Assembly: GCA_024760905.1 (NCBI GenBank)
Contig: CM045733.1
Coordinates: 32,895,001 to 32,959,000, forward strand
Reading direction: 5' to 3'
DNA: 64,000 nt
From: Plotosus lineatus
Lineage: Eukaryota > Chordata > Actinopteri > Siluriformes > Plotosidae
Shown piece after piece: positions 36,237 through 48,212 of this stretch (positions are counted from its first letter, which is position 1; every line of letters starts with the position of its first letter). The notes under the pieces were generated by a model. The model saw only the letters and a program-made list of their open reading frames with translations. It searched no databases and was not told the DNA's origin. A program made the translations under genes and the position numbers.

Positions 36237-36311
<75 letters not shown>

Positions 36312-36375
36312 CAGGCAGACAGACAGACAGACAGACAGAGAGAGACAGAGACAGAGAGAGAGATAGATAGTTAGC

Positions 36376-36439
<64 letters not shown>

Positions 36440-36518
36440 CAGGCAGACAGACAGACAGACAGGCAGACAGACCGACATACAGACAGGCAGACAGACAGAC
36501 TGACAGACAGAGAGAGAC

Positions 36519-36581
<63 letters not shown>

Positions 36582-36597
36582 GAGAGAGCGAGAGAGC
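36232..36597. repeat. Composite (GATA)n(GACA)n(GA)n satellite
   Basis: Two successive GATA blocks (36232-36310, 36364-36440), each followed by GACA/GGCA blocks, ending in about 70 bases of GA. It starts about 130 bases upstream of the acceptor of the TAFA2-like first coding exon. Such GATA/GACA mixtures are known as Bkm-type repeats. Frames of poly Ser-Leu through it are artefacts. Confidence 0.95.
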
Positions 36598-36602
36598 TGG
36601 GC

Positions 36603-37984
36603 CGTTACTACATTTTGTCATAAAATTTTGAAAAACATATTTAAAAATAAACCTTTACTCGATGAAAAAATCTTTACTTGATTTCCAAACACATCACCGC
36701 TGCATTACGACACATTCAAATCTGCACAATGTACTTCTCTTAATAATGAACTAGGACTGTAAGAGGAAAAAAATCTTAAAAGTCTCACAACTCATCACAA
36801 TATTCTTTCCTTCGTATAAAACTTTATGAAACCTCAATCACTGCCTCCCATCATTATTCGGAAAATTAGGTTAAATACACACGTCAGTGCCAGAGGTGCA
36901 CAATACTGTACTCAATTTTATTTAAAAAATTTTATTGCACTTTCTTCCCATTTCTTTATCTCAACCCAAAAACACAATACCCTCTAATTCAGTCCTTTTA
37001 TTCCTTTAGGGAAAACTAATTATTCGCCAACCCTGTACCCAAGTGAATCCTGTTTCATGCCAATGTCTGGCCTTCTCATATAATTTTAGGATCTATTCTG
37101 AGAAAAATGTTATATTTTTTCACCTCATGCAAGTAAAAGGGTTCATCCCTGTCTCGCTGTAGAAAATGAAGTTGTCCTCTAGATTCCTGAGGACGTGTCT
37201 AGATTACATATTCCATTACATCAGTGCTAAAAGGTTTTGTGCACATGCTCCAGTTTAGGATGTGACTATAATTATTATTATTAACTGAAAAGAAACGACT
37301 TTCAGATTTTCAGCTGAAAGTTTTTTATTTGGGTCATGAGATATAAGTTTTACGTTTCAACCATGAACGAGGTATAATAGGTGAGTTGTGCAGACTCTGA
37401 GCAAAGCTAAACGCTGTACAGTATTATATACCATACAGAAACGTAAATAAACTGTGACAGTGTGTTTTTAATTTCATTCAGAATTTAAGTTAACACTACA
37501 GTACCATGGAAACACAAGCAATGCAAACTAAAACAAAAATAATTATGGTTTATTTTTAATTTAATTTATATTTATATTTTTATAAGTGTAGTAATGATGA
37601 CGTCCCTGCATAAAGAGACTGTGAGAAAACAATGAGTGTATGTTGTTATGATTTAAGCATTATCTACACAGGGTAATGTCTATTAAAATCCAGATAGTGG
37701 ACCAATCCGACTGCTCCCTTTGCGTGCAGTACCAGTCTGTAGAAGCTCTACTCAGTATAAGGTTTAGTCTGGGTGTTGTTCGTGGACAAAAATAAAATTC
37801 ATCAGTCTGTGGCAGAGCAAATGAAATAATAAAACATAAGAAGGCAACTGTGACTGAGCCTGTGAAGGCGTTTAAAGATCCCAGCAGTGCAATAACTACA
37901 GATATGTAGGCAGATATTTCAAACACAGGAAGTAAACAATACAGTACACCACAACAACAGTGCTTTTCTTTCATAAAGCTGGCA
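36603..37984. other. Repeat-poor stretch upstream of the signal-peptide exon
   Basis: No transposon ends or splice-supported exon. A minus-strand frame at 37660-37974 (104 codons) has two hydrophobic stretches, but no family that I recognise and no second piece of evidence. A 5' UTR exon of the TAFA2-like gene could lie here or further right. Confidence 0.4.
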
Positions 37985-37989
37985 ATGCC

Positions 37990-38225
37990 CTGGCATGTTG
38001 TGTAACGTATTCAAGATTCAAGAGTCTTTATTGTTATGCTCACACATAACGAATACGAGGCTCTCGGCATTAAAAGGTACAAACAAGTTCAAAAAAAGTG
38101 CAAACGAGACAATGAACTACAATTAATAATGTCGGGGCAGAATATAAACACAAGTAATTCTGTGCGCTGAACATGAAGAAAAAAATATAAAATAGAAAGG
38201 TTAAAATATTGTGTTTGTTACAAGC
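37990..38225 (-). mobile_element. LINE 3' end with short tandem tail
   Basis: Begins ttcaagattcaagagtcttt, the reverse of a CTTGAA-type tandem tail like that ending the LINE at 16598-16615, followed by moderately complex sequence. It is probably the 3' UTR of a related LINE. Confidence 0.4.
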
Positions 38226-39207
38226 TTGAGAAGGAAATAAGACAACATCTATGAACAAAAATATCAGAAAAGAGAACCTGAGACTTCTGGTGATATATGT
38301 TAGCTTTCAAGGAGAAAATATCGTGAGTTGTATGTCGGCAGTAAGATGCAACCACATATTTAGTTCCTGAGGAAACCTCAATTATCTTCTCAGATACTGG
38401 GAACTGTTAATGTACAATAGAGAGCATACTGATGAACTGTATCTCAATGTGGTACAGCTGCTCGGTGTCTGACCAGAAGGTCCCACAGATAAGTGATGGG
38501 GACTGGCCACTAAATCACTACTGCTCAATGTCTTCCATCAAGGACATTCACGAGTCGTTCTCAAGGACTGATGATGGACTGTTCAAGCTTCCTTCAGGGG
38601 CTACTGGTTTCACACTAAGGACAGGATCTTCCTCATGACACGTCATGGATGGTACTTGTACCTGAGCTGTAGTGTCTTTGAAGACCATTCATTTTGTCAT
38701 TGGATCTATAGCTACTTATATATCACACTTTATTTTTACTTGTACAGAATGGCTGTCTTATACCATGTTTTTCTTTATTTGAACTGTATAATTAGTACTT
38801 CATCGGTATTTGCACACCAGGAGCAAAATAATTATGTTTTTTTTAAAAAAAAATAGAAATCATATTATGCTGACTGAAAACATGTCTCTTTGTTTAAGGT
38901 GTTGACTGGAGCAGGAACTGTTGGGGAACTGATGAAAAAAAATTCAAACTGTGTATTGTGGGTCAAACATAATGCTGAATAAACCAGCATCAGATTGTAT
39001 AAAACCTTGGGATTGCTTTTGCCACAATTAACCAGCAAAGGTTAGGAATCAACAGCATCCTGCTCAGGTCGAGCTGGACCCTCTGACAGGGTCTTTGGAT
39101 TGCTGAAAATAATCTGTGTTGTAATGGAAGTGATGTCACAGGGAAATTCCACACGAATTAAAACACTTCTGTGAGGAATCTCCATTAACTTGGCGACTAT
39201 GTATATG
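38226..39207. other. No recognised feature
   Basis: Short frames only (38432-38638 and others) without domains. 38870-38945 shares 'gactggagcaggaactg' wording with about 45130-45160, hinting at an old dispersed repeat. Confidence 0.35.
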
Positions 39208-39209
39208 TA

Positions 39210-40015
39210 CAGACGCTCCCTGACTTACGTTTTAGTTCGGTTCTGAACGGCCGAATGTAAGGTGAAAAAAAACGTAAGTTGTTACTGTATGTTCCAGTGA
39301 CGTATGACATTCATACTGCACTATACATCCATAAATACCATTGCAGTAGCTCATAAAGCAACTCTAAATCAATTATTATAAACATAACATTTTAATATAA
39401 TATCAAATAATATCAACATTAATTTCAAATAAATTAAATTCAAGCAAAATAATTTCAAATAGATAAATTTTAATCAAATTTACTCGTCAAGTATCAAATA
39501 CAGTATCAAATATAACCTTTCACATGCTCTGTGATGCGATCTTTCTGCTTGTAAATGGTTCCGATGGTCGACGGAGCCATTTGGAAGAAACGTACAACAT
39601 TCACATGTTTTTCACCAGCATCAGTTTTCTTGATAATAGCCATCTTCGTTTCTAACAAGATGGCTTACCGCTTTTTCTGATTACCACTATCACTAGTAGG
39701 CTTACGCTTCTGACCAACCATATTTGCTTTGGGTTACAAAACTTCACAAAACAGTGTAAACACAAAGATCACAGAGACGACGTCTTAACACAAGGGTAAC
39801 ACGCCTTGAACTGGGAAGAAGGAGGGGCACGTTCAGTCTGTTGTTTGTAAACAATGGACACAGCGTCATGCAGAAGTAGCGTATTACATCAGCATATTAC
39901 GTAGGTACGTCTCGTACTACAGAGAGCACGCTAAACTCAAAATATGACATTTTTTTAAATAAACGTAAAATCGAAAAATACGTAAAACGAATGAACGTAA
40001 GTCAATGACAATGTG
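39210..40015 (-). mobile_element. Tigger-like transposon (type 2), inverted copy
   Basis: Left end cagacgctccctgacttacg with TA at 39208-39209; the right end is degraded (cgtaagtcaatgacaatgtg, TA at 40016-40017). The interior matches 2331-3126 and 30087-31516 in reverse. Confidence 0.82.
39500..39721 (-). pseudogene. Pogo/Tigger-type transposase, N-terminal remnant
   Basis: ATG at 39721-39719 opens MVGQKRKPTSDSGNQKKR, then a stop. The same frame continues with LLETKMAIIKKTDAGEK and STIGTIYKQKDRI. That is the CENP-B/pogo N-terminal helix-turn-helix layout (lysine-rich start, 'KxxIIKKxDxGE', then 'STIxTIxKxKDxI'). The catalytic domain is entirely absent. It is the best preserved of three remnants; the others are near 2780-2818 and at 30614-31060. 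Confidence 0.75.
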
Positions 40016-40079
40016 TATATCTATGCATATTTTTTTCTAGAATTATGCAGTCTATTTACTTTTGATTTGTCACTGTATA

Positions 40080-40412
40080 GGTGGGCCCAGTGCAGCTTAC
40101 TGGATTATCAAAGGCGGGCCATGTCTATCACTGTCTATGGTGAGAGGCATGTAAAAGAACCATTGCTGACTTTTGTAAAGAGTAGCTGCAAAGTCGTCAG
40201 CGTGTTTCTGTCCCTTGCTAAAAAGGGTTGTGGCAGGAAGGGCATCCGACGTAAAAACCTCTGCCAAATCAAACGTGCGAATCAGGTGATTCGCTGTGGC
40301 GACTCCCGAGGAAAAAAGGGAAAAAGCCGAAAGTAAGACAGACAGACAGGTGGGCGCCAGCCTCCCCACGATCATGATTAGGATGAAGCAACTTAGAAAA
40401 TGAATCAGTGAC
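40080..40412 (+). mobile_element. Headless SINE carrying both tails
   Basis: A perfect 12-bp duplication tgtcactgtata (40068-40079, 40413-40424) surrounds, in order: the body starting at the C-tract (gggcccagtgcagcttactg), tail A (gaagggcatccgacgtaaaa ... aaaaagccgaaag), a (GACA)n linker, and then a tail-B segment (gggcgccagcctccccacg ... attaggatgaagc). One pair of duplications means one insertion. Confidence 0.9.
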
Positions 40413-40444
40413 TGTCACTGTATATCATTGGAATTTTTTGTAAT

Positions 40445-40705
40445 ATGTAAGGTTAAGTCCTTTGGGCTTTTTACACCCAAGCCTAGTGGCTCATCAGGCC
40501 AGTGCTTATCCCTGGTTTCCATAGCGTGAAGTGACTAGGAGTACAACTCCTCCTGGATGGGACGCTAGTCCTATATTTTTACTGGTACCCATTTAGAGAC
40601 ACACTTGCAGTTAAGACCTTGCCCAGGTCTCTGAGCATAGTGGGGGTCTAACTGGGATTTGAACACACAACCTCCAGATCATGAGCACAGCACCCTATGT
40701 CACTT
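40445..40705 (-). mobile_element. Unassigned tRNA-like SINE
   Basis: The right part resembles a minus-strand SINE head (gggatttgaacacacaacct, then gcacagcaccctatgtcac). The left part, with 'ctcatcaggccagtgcttat', is not seen elsewhere in the window. Confidence 0.45.
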
Positions 40706-40732
40706 TTGTAATTGTACTCAACACTAAGTACA

Positions 40733-41075
40733 TTCATTCATTCATTCATTTTTTGAACCTCTTAACCCTAATTAGTGTCACATAAAGGCTGCTGTCCATT
40801 TTAGCCAACTCTGTGCTAGGGCAGAGTACAACTTAGACAGTTCACCAGGCCATCACAGGACAGAAAAATGTTGACAGCTATGCAGCCTTTTCTTACTAAA
40901 AGTCAGTAATGGTTCTTTTACATGCCTCCCACTACAGACAGTGAGAAACATGGCCGGCCTTTAATAACCCAGGTAACTGCACTAGGGGGCAACAGTGACA
41001 ACCGTTGACAGTGGGGTTTGAAACCCCAACCTTGGGATTGGTAATCCAGCATCCTACCACCGGTCCACCACTGTC
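40733..41075 (-). mobile_element. SINE-B, complete
   Basis: Perfect 11-bp duplication cactaagtaca (40722-40732, 41076-41086). Tail B, body and tRNA-like head are all present. Confidence 0.92.
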
Positions 41076-41127
41076 CACTAAGTACAAATTTTTTGTAATA
41101 CATGTTGATAGATGTTTTATGTTGAAG

Positions 41128-41480
41128 GGGGCAGTGGTGGCCTGGTGGTTAAGGGCACTGGATCGCTGATCCTAAGGTTGGGGGTTCAAGTCCCACTCTC
41201 CACAAGGTTGTCACTGTCCCCCCCAGTGCGGCTAACTGGGTTATCAAAGGCCGGCCATGTCTCCCACTGTCTATGGTGAGAGGTTCATGTAAAAGAACCA
41301 TTGCTGACTTTCGTAACAAGTAGCTGCATAGCCATCAGCGTGTTTCTGTCCCTTGCTAAACGGTTGCGTCTGGAAGGGCATCCAACGTAAAAACCTATGC
41401 CAAATCAAATGTGCGAGTCAGATGATTCACTGTGGTGACTCCTGATAAAGGGAAAAAGTCAAAAGGAGAAGAAGACGACA
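41128..41480 (+). mobile_element. SINE-A, complete reference copy
   Basis: 16-bp duplication atgttttatgttNaag (41112-41127, 41481-41496, one mismatch). Head (gcagtggtggcctggtggtt; B box gggttcaagtccc), short C-tract, body, and tail A (gaagggcatccaacgtaaaa ... gataaagggaaaaagtcaaa). Confidence 0.93.
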
Positions 41481-41496
41481 TGTTTTATGTTAAAGG

Positions 41497-43339
41497 AATA
41501 ATAGTCATGCAAATTGTTCCAATAGACACCTTTTTTGCTGGAAGAGTTTAGTTCTAAGAGTTTAGTTCTAAGTCCAGCCTGAAGCACAAAGACACTTCCT
41601 ATGTCCGCTATTACTCATTCATTCACTACACCCTAATCATTATAGGAATTTAAATGCAGAGGACCATATCGTGAGCTCAGTGCTGTTAAGACACAACTCC
41701 TTGGCAAGTTAATATATTTTATGACCAGATTTATGTCTTACTCCATTTTTGGCACTTTTTTGTCCCTTTAATAACTATTTTTAATTTCACTTGACTGTTC
41801 ATTTATATTGTGTGATAGACTTTGGCTTAACACTTTTTTTAGTGTATTGGTTTTTATAATTTAAACATAAAATTACTTAGTTATAGCTCAGCCTAATGTT
41901 TCCCCACAGCTCTCTCTTCTCCTGTCTGTCAGGCAATTTCCAACAGTCCAAATACAATGCAAGATAAGATGGTCCATGTCGCCTAAGTAGTGATTACATT
42001 TGAACTTAATCTGTTGTTTAAGTATATTAGGACCTTGTGAAATTTTCTTACAAATACATACATACATACATACACCCCCCACACATTCCACCACCCCCCA
42101 TACACACAGTCAGGTGCACCAGCTGTGATGCGCAGTTCCGCTCAAGGTCAAAGATCATTGTCTCATTTTAAAGTCCATGTAAGTATAATATACTTTTATA
42201 AAATTAATAGTATGTTTTTGTGCTGTAAATATGTATTAATATTTGTTTGTGCCTTTGAATAGATAAATAACTTTACCTCAATTTGTAAATGTATTTAGCA
42301 CATGTACTTGGAGACATAGTTTGAAATATATTTAGAATGTTTTTGGTTGAACTATAATAATTGATTGCAGTTCACCCCTGTATAGACAGCCATTTTTTAA
42401 AGTTTATAATTCTACCCATGGCTGTACCTGGTTCCCCCAAAGTGCTTAGTAATATAATAAATAAAATTATAGCCCCTGGGACTCGAGTTCTGGTCAACCA
42501 ATATGTGCACCACCCACGGTCAGACCAGCCTACGCCCTTGATGTTAGGTGAAAAATCAATGAATGGGCATGGACAGCATTTTGTTCACAGTAAAGCTAGC
42601 AAACAAACAAGCACTGGTGATTACAGCACCTTGCCAAAGGTCTATTGTTTTTTTATTATTTAGGTAATAAATGTAAAAGAAAAATTTTAAAGAAAATAGT
42701 TTAATAATAAAAAACTTTTCTGTTACTTTAAATGCCTTACATAGAACTACTTGTATAAACTCATAGCCCTCCGTTACAATTATTCTGTGAGGAATGTACA
42801 AGTATAATTCTCTGCATGTTTTTTTTTATTTCATTTTATATTTTGTTTATACATCTGTATTTATCCACACAACATTCTCTTTTCTCTTTTAATATAATAA
42901 TAATTGCTATAGTGAAGGTCCTATATAGAATAGTCTAGTCCTGCTTCTCTTGTACTGTGGAGTTTGTTGCCCTGCGAGCTATTTCCTTTTCATCAGCTCC
43001 TTCTCCTCACAACAAATTGAATAGCCACAGGCCAATGAGCACAGTTCCCAACAAGGCTTTGACCTTGGCAAACTACGTACATCGGCTGCCTTAGAGCAGA
43101 GGCTCAGGAATGAAATGTTCAGAGCAGACAGGTCCCAAAGTTACAGAAAACAACAACAGACTGTTCTGCTTAAAGATTAATGGGGTAGTAACGGAGAGTC
43201 ATTTGTCTGTGCACTAATCATGAGAAAGTCAAAACTGGAGATACTTGAGCAGTGGTTTACATCAGCAGTAAATTAACTTCCTATTGGATATTGTGATCTG
43301 TCTGTATGTCTGTCATGGTGTCACAGGAGAGCTGATAGG
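41497..43339. other. Repeat-poor stretch
   Basis: Apart from a short CATA run at 42054-42075, I recognise no elements. The part at 43040-43310 is of balanced complexity and could be a conserved noncoding element. No supported exon. Confidence 0.35.
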
Positions 43340-43460
43340 ATTCACTCATTCACACATTCATTTGTCAAACCGCTTAAATCTACTAGTGGAAGTTGTAGTC
43401 TTTCTCAGCCGACCCTGGGCAAAGGCAGAGTACACCCAATAGAACGTACTTGTCGATCTC
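43340..43460 (-). mobile_element. SINE-C tail fragment
   Basis: Tail only (cattcatttgtcaaaccgct, ctcagccgaccctgggcaaa). Head missing. Confidence 0.65.
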
Positions 43461-43585
43461 AGGGCCAAAACGCATTACCTAAACAATATTTGTTAAACTG
43501 AAGAATGACATGGATTATTTACACCAATCAGCCATAACATTAAAACTACTGACGGGTAACATGAACAAGCTTGATTTTACATATG

Positions 43586-44050
43586 CAGGGATCCCTCACT
43601 ACTTTGCAATTCAATTCATGTGGCTTCAGTGCATCGCCGTTTGTTTGGTTTTTTAATATTCATCGAATTAAAAAATACGGAAATTAAGGAATAATAGGGG
43701 GGAAAAGTTAAGAAAAATGCCGCAAAACAAGGCCGATTATGAAAAAAAACCAAACAAACAAAAACAAATAAACAACCCAGCCAATCCCCCTATCAAAATT
43801 ACTTACAATTTTATGTGAGGTGTGCATCTATGTGCGCGCACGGTGGCTGTATGTGGGTGTATTCATATTTTATTTACATCTTATGCATTATTTATGAATG
43901 TTTAATTATTATTATGAGCAATTATAGCGTTGAATATGTATTTATTGATATTATATACATGAGTCGGGGGGGGGTGATCCTACTTAGTGGAATTCGGCAG
44001 TCACTGGGGAATCTCGGTCCCAATTAACCATGGAAAGTGAGGGATCCCTA
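43586..44050 (+). mobile_element. Tigger-like MITE (type 1)
   Basis: Ends cagggatccctcactactt and aaagtgagggatcccta (last base changed from the usual G). The interior matches 8204-8677. It is inserted in the decayed Tc1-like element. Confidence 0.82.
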
Positions 44051-44078
44051 TAATACATATATATAAATAAATAAATAA

Positions 44079-44084
<6 letters not shown>

Positions 44085-44151
<67 letters not shown>

Positions 44152-44221
44152 TAGATAAATACATAAAGATAAACAGATCTTGATTGTCAACTGTTGTATG
44201 AACAATGAAAATCGGTTTAGC

Positions 44222-44258
<37 letters not shown>
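44085..44258. repeat. (TA)n microsatellites
   Basis: Two TA tracts (44083-44147 and 44225-44259) separated by 77 bases of ordinary sequence. Confidence 0.9.
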
Positions 44259-44263
<5 letters not shown>

Positions 44264-44765
44264 TCTCTTATATCAAGCTATATATTTATTCACAAAGTCA
44301 AACTTTACAGATTATGCATCTCATTCCATTGGCACCAGATCAGGAGTGGGATGTATTGGGCAGAAAGTTAACAGTCAGTGAACAGCAGGAAAAACGAGCA
44401 AGTGCAAGTGTATGGTTCTGCGTGACCTTGAATAGGGCCACAGTGATAAGTACCTTCCAAAGGTAGTGCAATGAAGAGTGCCCATGGCTTATTGATGCAT
44501 GAGGGATCAAAGGCTAGTACGCCTGGTCTGATCCCACGGTACAGCTACTGTAGCATGAAATGATGAAACTATTAATGCTGACAATGATAGAAAGTTTCCA
44601 GAACACACTGTGCATCACAGCTGGTTCAGAGTACCCATGCTGATCACTGTATACCTCCAAAAGCACCTGCGATGGCAGTATGATCATCAAAACTGGTCCA
44701 TGGATCTATGGACAAAAGTGGCCTGGTCTGATAAACACATTCTTTAGCATCATGTTGATAGTTAT

Positions 44766-45539
44766 GTTTATGTATGTTTATTACCTGAGGAAGTACAGTG
44801 ACTTCAAATACTTTATATATATAATACCTTGGCCAAATACCTTAGCATTTTCCCCTCTTTAACTGCCTTACAACCTGTCATCTAAATGGACTTTTTTTCT
44901 GGTGGGGTTACATAATGGACCTACACAGAGGAAAAAATATTCCACCCCTCATTACAGAATTTTTTTCTGTAAAACACATTTGGTCAAACTTGGTAACACA
45001 TTTTAGATTACAGTATATAAATTGTTCATATCTACTAGTCATGCTGTAAACACCAGGAGCTAAAGCGTTGTTGCACTGAAAGCAAAAATATGAAGAAATT
45101 AGGCTGATTTAAAAAAAAGTCTCTTTGCTTAAGGTGACTGGAGCAAGAACTGAGGGTGAAACGATGCAAAATTAAAAGGAGAGAGAATGTTGATGAATCA
45201 AAAAATTAAATGGAAGAAATGCAAGCTTCCTCAGCTGAACACTGGAAAACACTCAAAGTAATATAACAGATGGTAAAGTTTTCGTCATAAATTGGATTCT
45301 TGTGTTTACCGTATGTAGTACAGTTTGAAATGACCCTGAAAGAAAAGTGTTATCCAGTACATTTCCTTAAAAAATGAAAAACGTTCCTCAATTCAGATCA
45401 CATAAACCAACACTATGCTGTGACTCAAAAACTACAAAGCAAAAGTGTTGAAGAAAGAACAATTTACCAGATAAAACGACACCAAAGCCACTGAACTATA
45501 CAGAATAAAACACATGAAACCATCTATTTAAGAGCATTT
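44766..45539. other. No recognised feature
   Basis: AT-rich sequence. Only short frames and no repeat landmark besides a weak match of 45130-45160 to 38890-38920. Confidence 0.4.
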
Positions 45540-45680
45540 TCTGTTACGCTCTTCCTTCAGGGCTGAGGGTAGACTGGCGCCAATCACAGTTTACCTCAGG
45601 CAAGAGGTAAGGGACATCCTGAACAGGCTGCCAAGCTATCATAGTTCTAACATCAAGACAAACAACCATTCACACTGACA

Positions 45681-45685
<5 letters not shown>
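45540..45685 (-). mobile_element. SINE-C tail fragment
   Basis: Diverged tail (gactggcgccaatcacagtt, caggcaagaggtaagggac, aaccattcacactgacattc), ending in the compound microsatellite. Confidence 0.6.
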
Positions 45686-45748
<63 letters not shown>

Positions 45749-45749
45749 A

Positions 45750-45788
<39 letters not shown>

Positions 45789-45835
45789 CTATATATATAT
45801 ATGTGTGTGTGTGTGTGTATATGTATATATGTATG
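45686..45835. repeat. Compound (TA)n/(GT)n microsatellite
   Basis: Alternating TA and GT blocks over about 150 bases, directly at the end of a SINE-C fragment. Confidence 0.9.
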
Positions 45836-45839
45836 GGCA

Positions 45840-47420
45840 GTTTCGAGCGGCCACTCGACCTAATGTGCACGGCTTTGGACTGTTTGGAGGAAAAAGAGTA
45901 TCACATGCACGAATGAAACGTCACTCAATACTGTCTTTATTCATCATATTTTAAAAGTGTCGTTGTTGGACAGGTCAGGTCGAGTGGAAAGGCAGAAAAA
46001 ATCTGTGCGATGATCACTGAGCAAGTGCTTGCATTGAATCAGTGACTGAGGACAGTTAGGGTTGGGCTACCAACAGACCTTGGCACTGCCTGGTCTGGCT
46101 TAGTTTCATGTGTGAAAATGATGATTTTTAAAACTATCGAATGTTGTTTCATGTGTTAAAATAACTTGATTTTATTTAAGCTATTTTTTATGTGCATCTG
46201 AAATGTGGGAGGTTTTTTTTTGGGAAACCATGTATGTGAGCATATAACCGCAGCATTCAAGCAAGAAACCTTTAGCTATAGTTCCACTCACAAAACAAAA
46301 GTATACGTGATAAAACAACACACAACCTCAAAACAAAAACAACAGGTCTATATGTAACTATAAAGGCACGGAGATAAATAGTGGCATGGTAGTGATTCAT
46401 TTTTTAATTTATTTCTCTCGTTGCTGTCAGTTCAGGCTGATGGACGGAGTCACCTTGACCACACAGTTGAGCTCTGTGAATGTGGCAGGTTGAATCCTGG
46501 CAAGTATTACGACTGTGTACAGGTGATGACATCCAGTAACAGGCACCTACTGTGTCAAAAGCTTCCTCACTGCTCGAAATAAAAACAATAAAGACTCAGG
46601 GCTGTGAGGTCATAAAATGTGATATAATATGCATCATAAATGTTATACAGAATCTAGTCTTTCAACTATACAGGAAAATGAGTGTCACAAAAAAGGCTTC
46701 ATTTGTTTTTTATTGTGACACATTCTTTCCATTATCTAACTCAATGTTTGGGATATTTTTATAACCAATCCCTGAATCATTTTTTTTCACTGGATGGATC
46801 TTAATAGCTTGGTTTTTATGATGTTCCATTTGTTTACAACCTCTGGCAAACATTATGGAATCACCACATTTAAATGATCTCGATGCCACCCGATCTTTTA
46901 TTTTGCATCAAATTGGTACATCACAGATATGACACCAAACAATTTTTGTTTAATAGCTGAATATTTTCATTTCATGAAACAGACTTCCAAACTAGAATAT
47001 GTCCATGGCATACAGACGCCTCGGTAAAAGCTGAAATAAGTTAGGAGCTGTCATGAATGAATGTTTTCTATTTTAATATTTAGAATACATTTTATTAAAT
47101 TAGAATAAAATTAATTGAGTAACTCCATCCAAATTCCTCTACATGCACATCATGACTATTCTTCTCTTGCAATTCAAACTTTTTATTGCTGTGCATTAAA
47201 GTTCAAAAACAATAACACAGACTGTAAAAAGGTCTATCAAGTGACGAGCACAATACGAAACGAAAATTACATAAATCAAGTCCATATTATTTCAATATTA
47301 AACTTCTTAGCAGCATTCAAACTTTTCTTTATACTGACGACAGATTTAGATTGATATCTCTCTGCATTTACATCCACTCACGAGGAATGAACGTTGATCC
47401 CTGGAGCTTGAATGATGCTC
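45840..47420. other. Mostly unrecognised, with one transposon-end-like sequence
   Basis: 46846-46872 (acctctggcaaacattatggaatcaccac) resembles the terminal repeat of mariner-type MITEs in fish, but no matching right end is visible. The rest shows no elements or supported exons. Confidence 0.35.
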
Positions 47421-47424
47421 ATAC

Positions 47425-47672
47425 GGGGATGGTCATGGTTGTGATCACAATCATCTACCGTACAGTTCGCCAGGCCGCATACGGACTTACTCACAACTAC
47501 AGGCAATTTGGAACAGACAATTAACCTACTGTACATGTTCTTGGACTGTGGGACGAAACCGACACAAGCACGGTTACATGTAAACTCCACACAGAAACAC
47601 CCAGGCCTGGAATCGAACCCGGGCCTTCTTGCTGTGAGGCGGACGTGCTAACCACTACGCCACCGTGACACC
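47425..47672 (-). mobile_element. SINE-C, 3'-truncated
   Basis: Middle block (acagacaattaacctactgt, ttggactgtgggacgaaacc) and a well-kept tRNA-like head on the minus strand (gaatcgaacccgggccttct, gctaaccactacgccaccgt). Confidence 0.85.
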
Positions 47673-47679
47673 CTTAGAC

Positions 47680-48199
47680 TGGTATAGACTGCAAAGATAT
47701 CTTTCAAAACACATTAAAAATAAGGTTAACGCCGAACTTTATAATCCTCCCTTTTTTTCCCCCTTGCAAAGAAAATAGATTAGACAGCTTGGGGCTGTGG
47801 GATCAGGGCCCGTGCCATTTGATTACGGTGTGTATGTATCTTCAATGTTTTAAACAGCAACAAATTATTTTGCTTTTATAAGAATATAATAAAATTAGCA
47901 AATTCATATTTATAATTGGTTGAGCTTTCCATTAATAATCATGCAACTAGCTATGTGATGAAAATAAGCATTTATCATTTGAAACAAACATTTAATAAAC
48001 TCATTACAGAACACACACTACATTTCATTTTCTTTTATAATTCTTTTCAATAATTAATGCATACAAAAAGACAAAATACGCATACTGAAGTCCATAAGGA
48101 AATGAATGATAATGTGAGTTCAATGAAATCGTAGTGCATCAGGCTCATAAATAACACAAACAGGACGTGCATCTGCTGCATAATAAATATACTGTGGTG
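47680..48199. other. No recognised feature
   Basis: AT-rich; nothing recognisable. Confidence 0.45.
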
Positions 48200-48212
48200 T
48201 ACTTGTGGAACA

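Larger units (their letters stand above)
43525..44765 (+). mobile_element. Decayed Tc1-like transposon split by a MITE
   Basis: The left end accaatcagccataacatta is a known Tc1-like start in fish. After the MITE at 43586-44050 and TA tracts, the degraded transposase region resumes at about 44330. It contains pieces translating to YDRK-SEHTVHHS and VPMLITVYLQKHLRWQ-like text, then NWSMDLWTKVAWSDK near 44690-44735. No open frame survives and the right end is not found. Confidence 0.6.

Noticed and set aside
36181..36621. A 146-codon minus-strand frame rich in Ser-Leu-Ile-Tyr
   Set aside because: It is the GATA/GACA/GA satellite read through; there is no domain and no splice context.
37660..37974. 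A possible 104-codon membrane protein or host exon on the minus strand
   Set aside because: Two hydrophobic stretches only, no recognisable family, no splice-site support and no neighbouring coding pieces.
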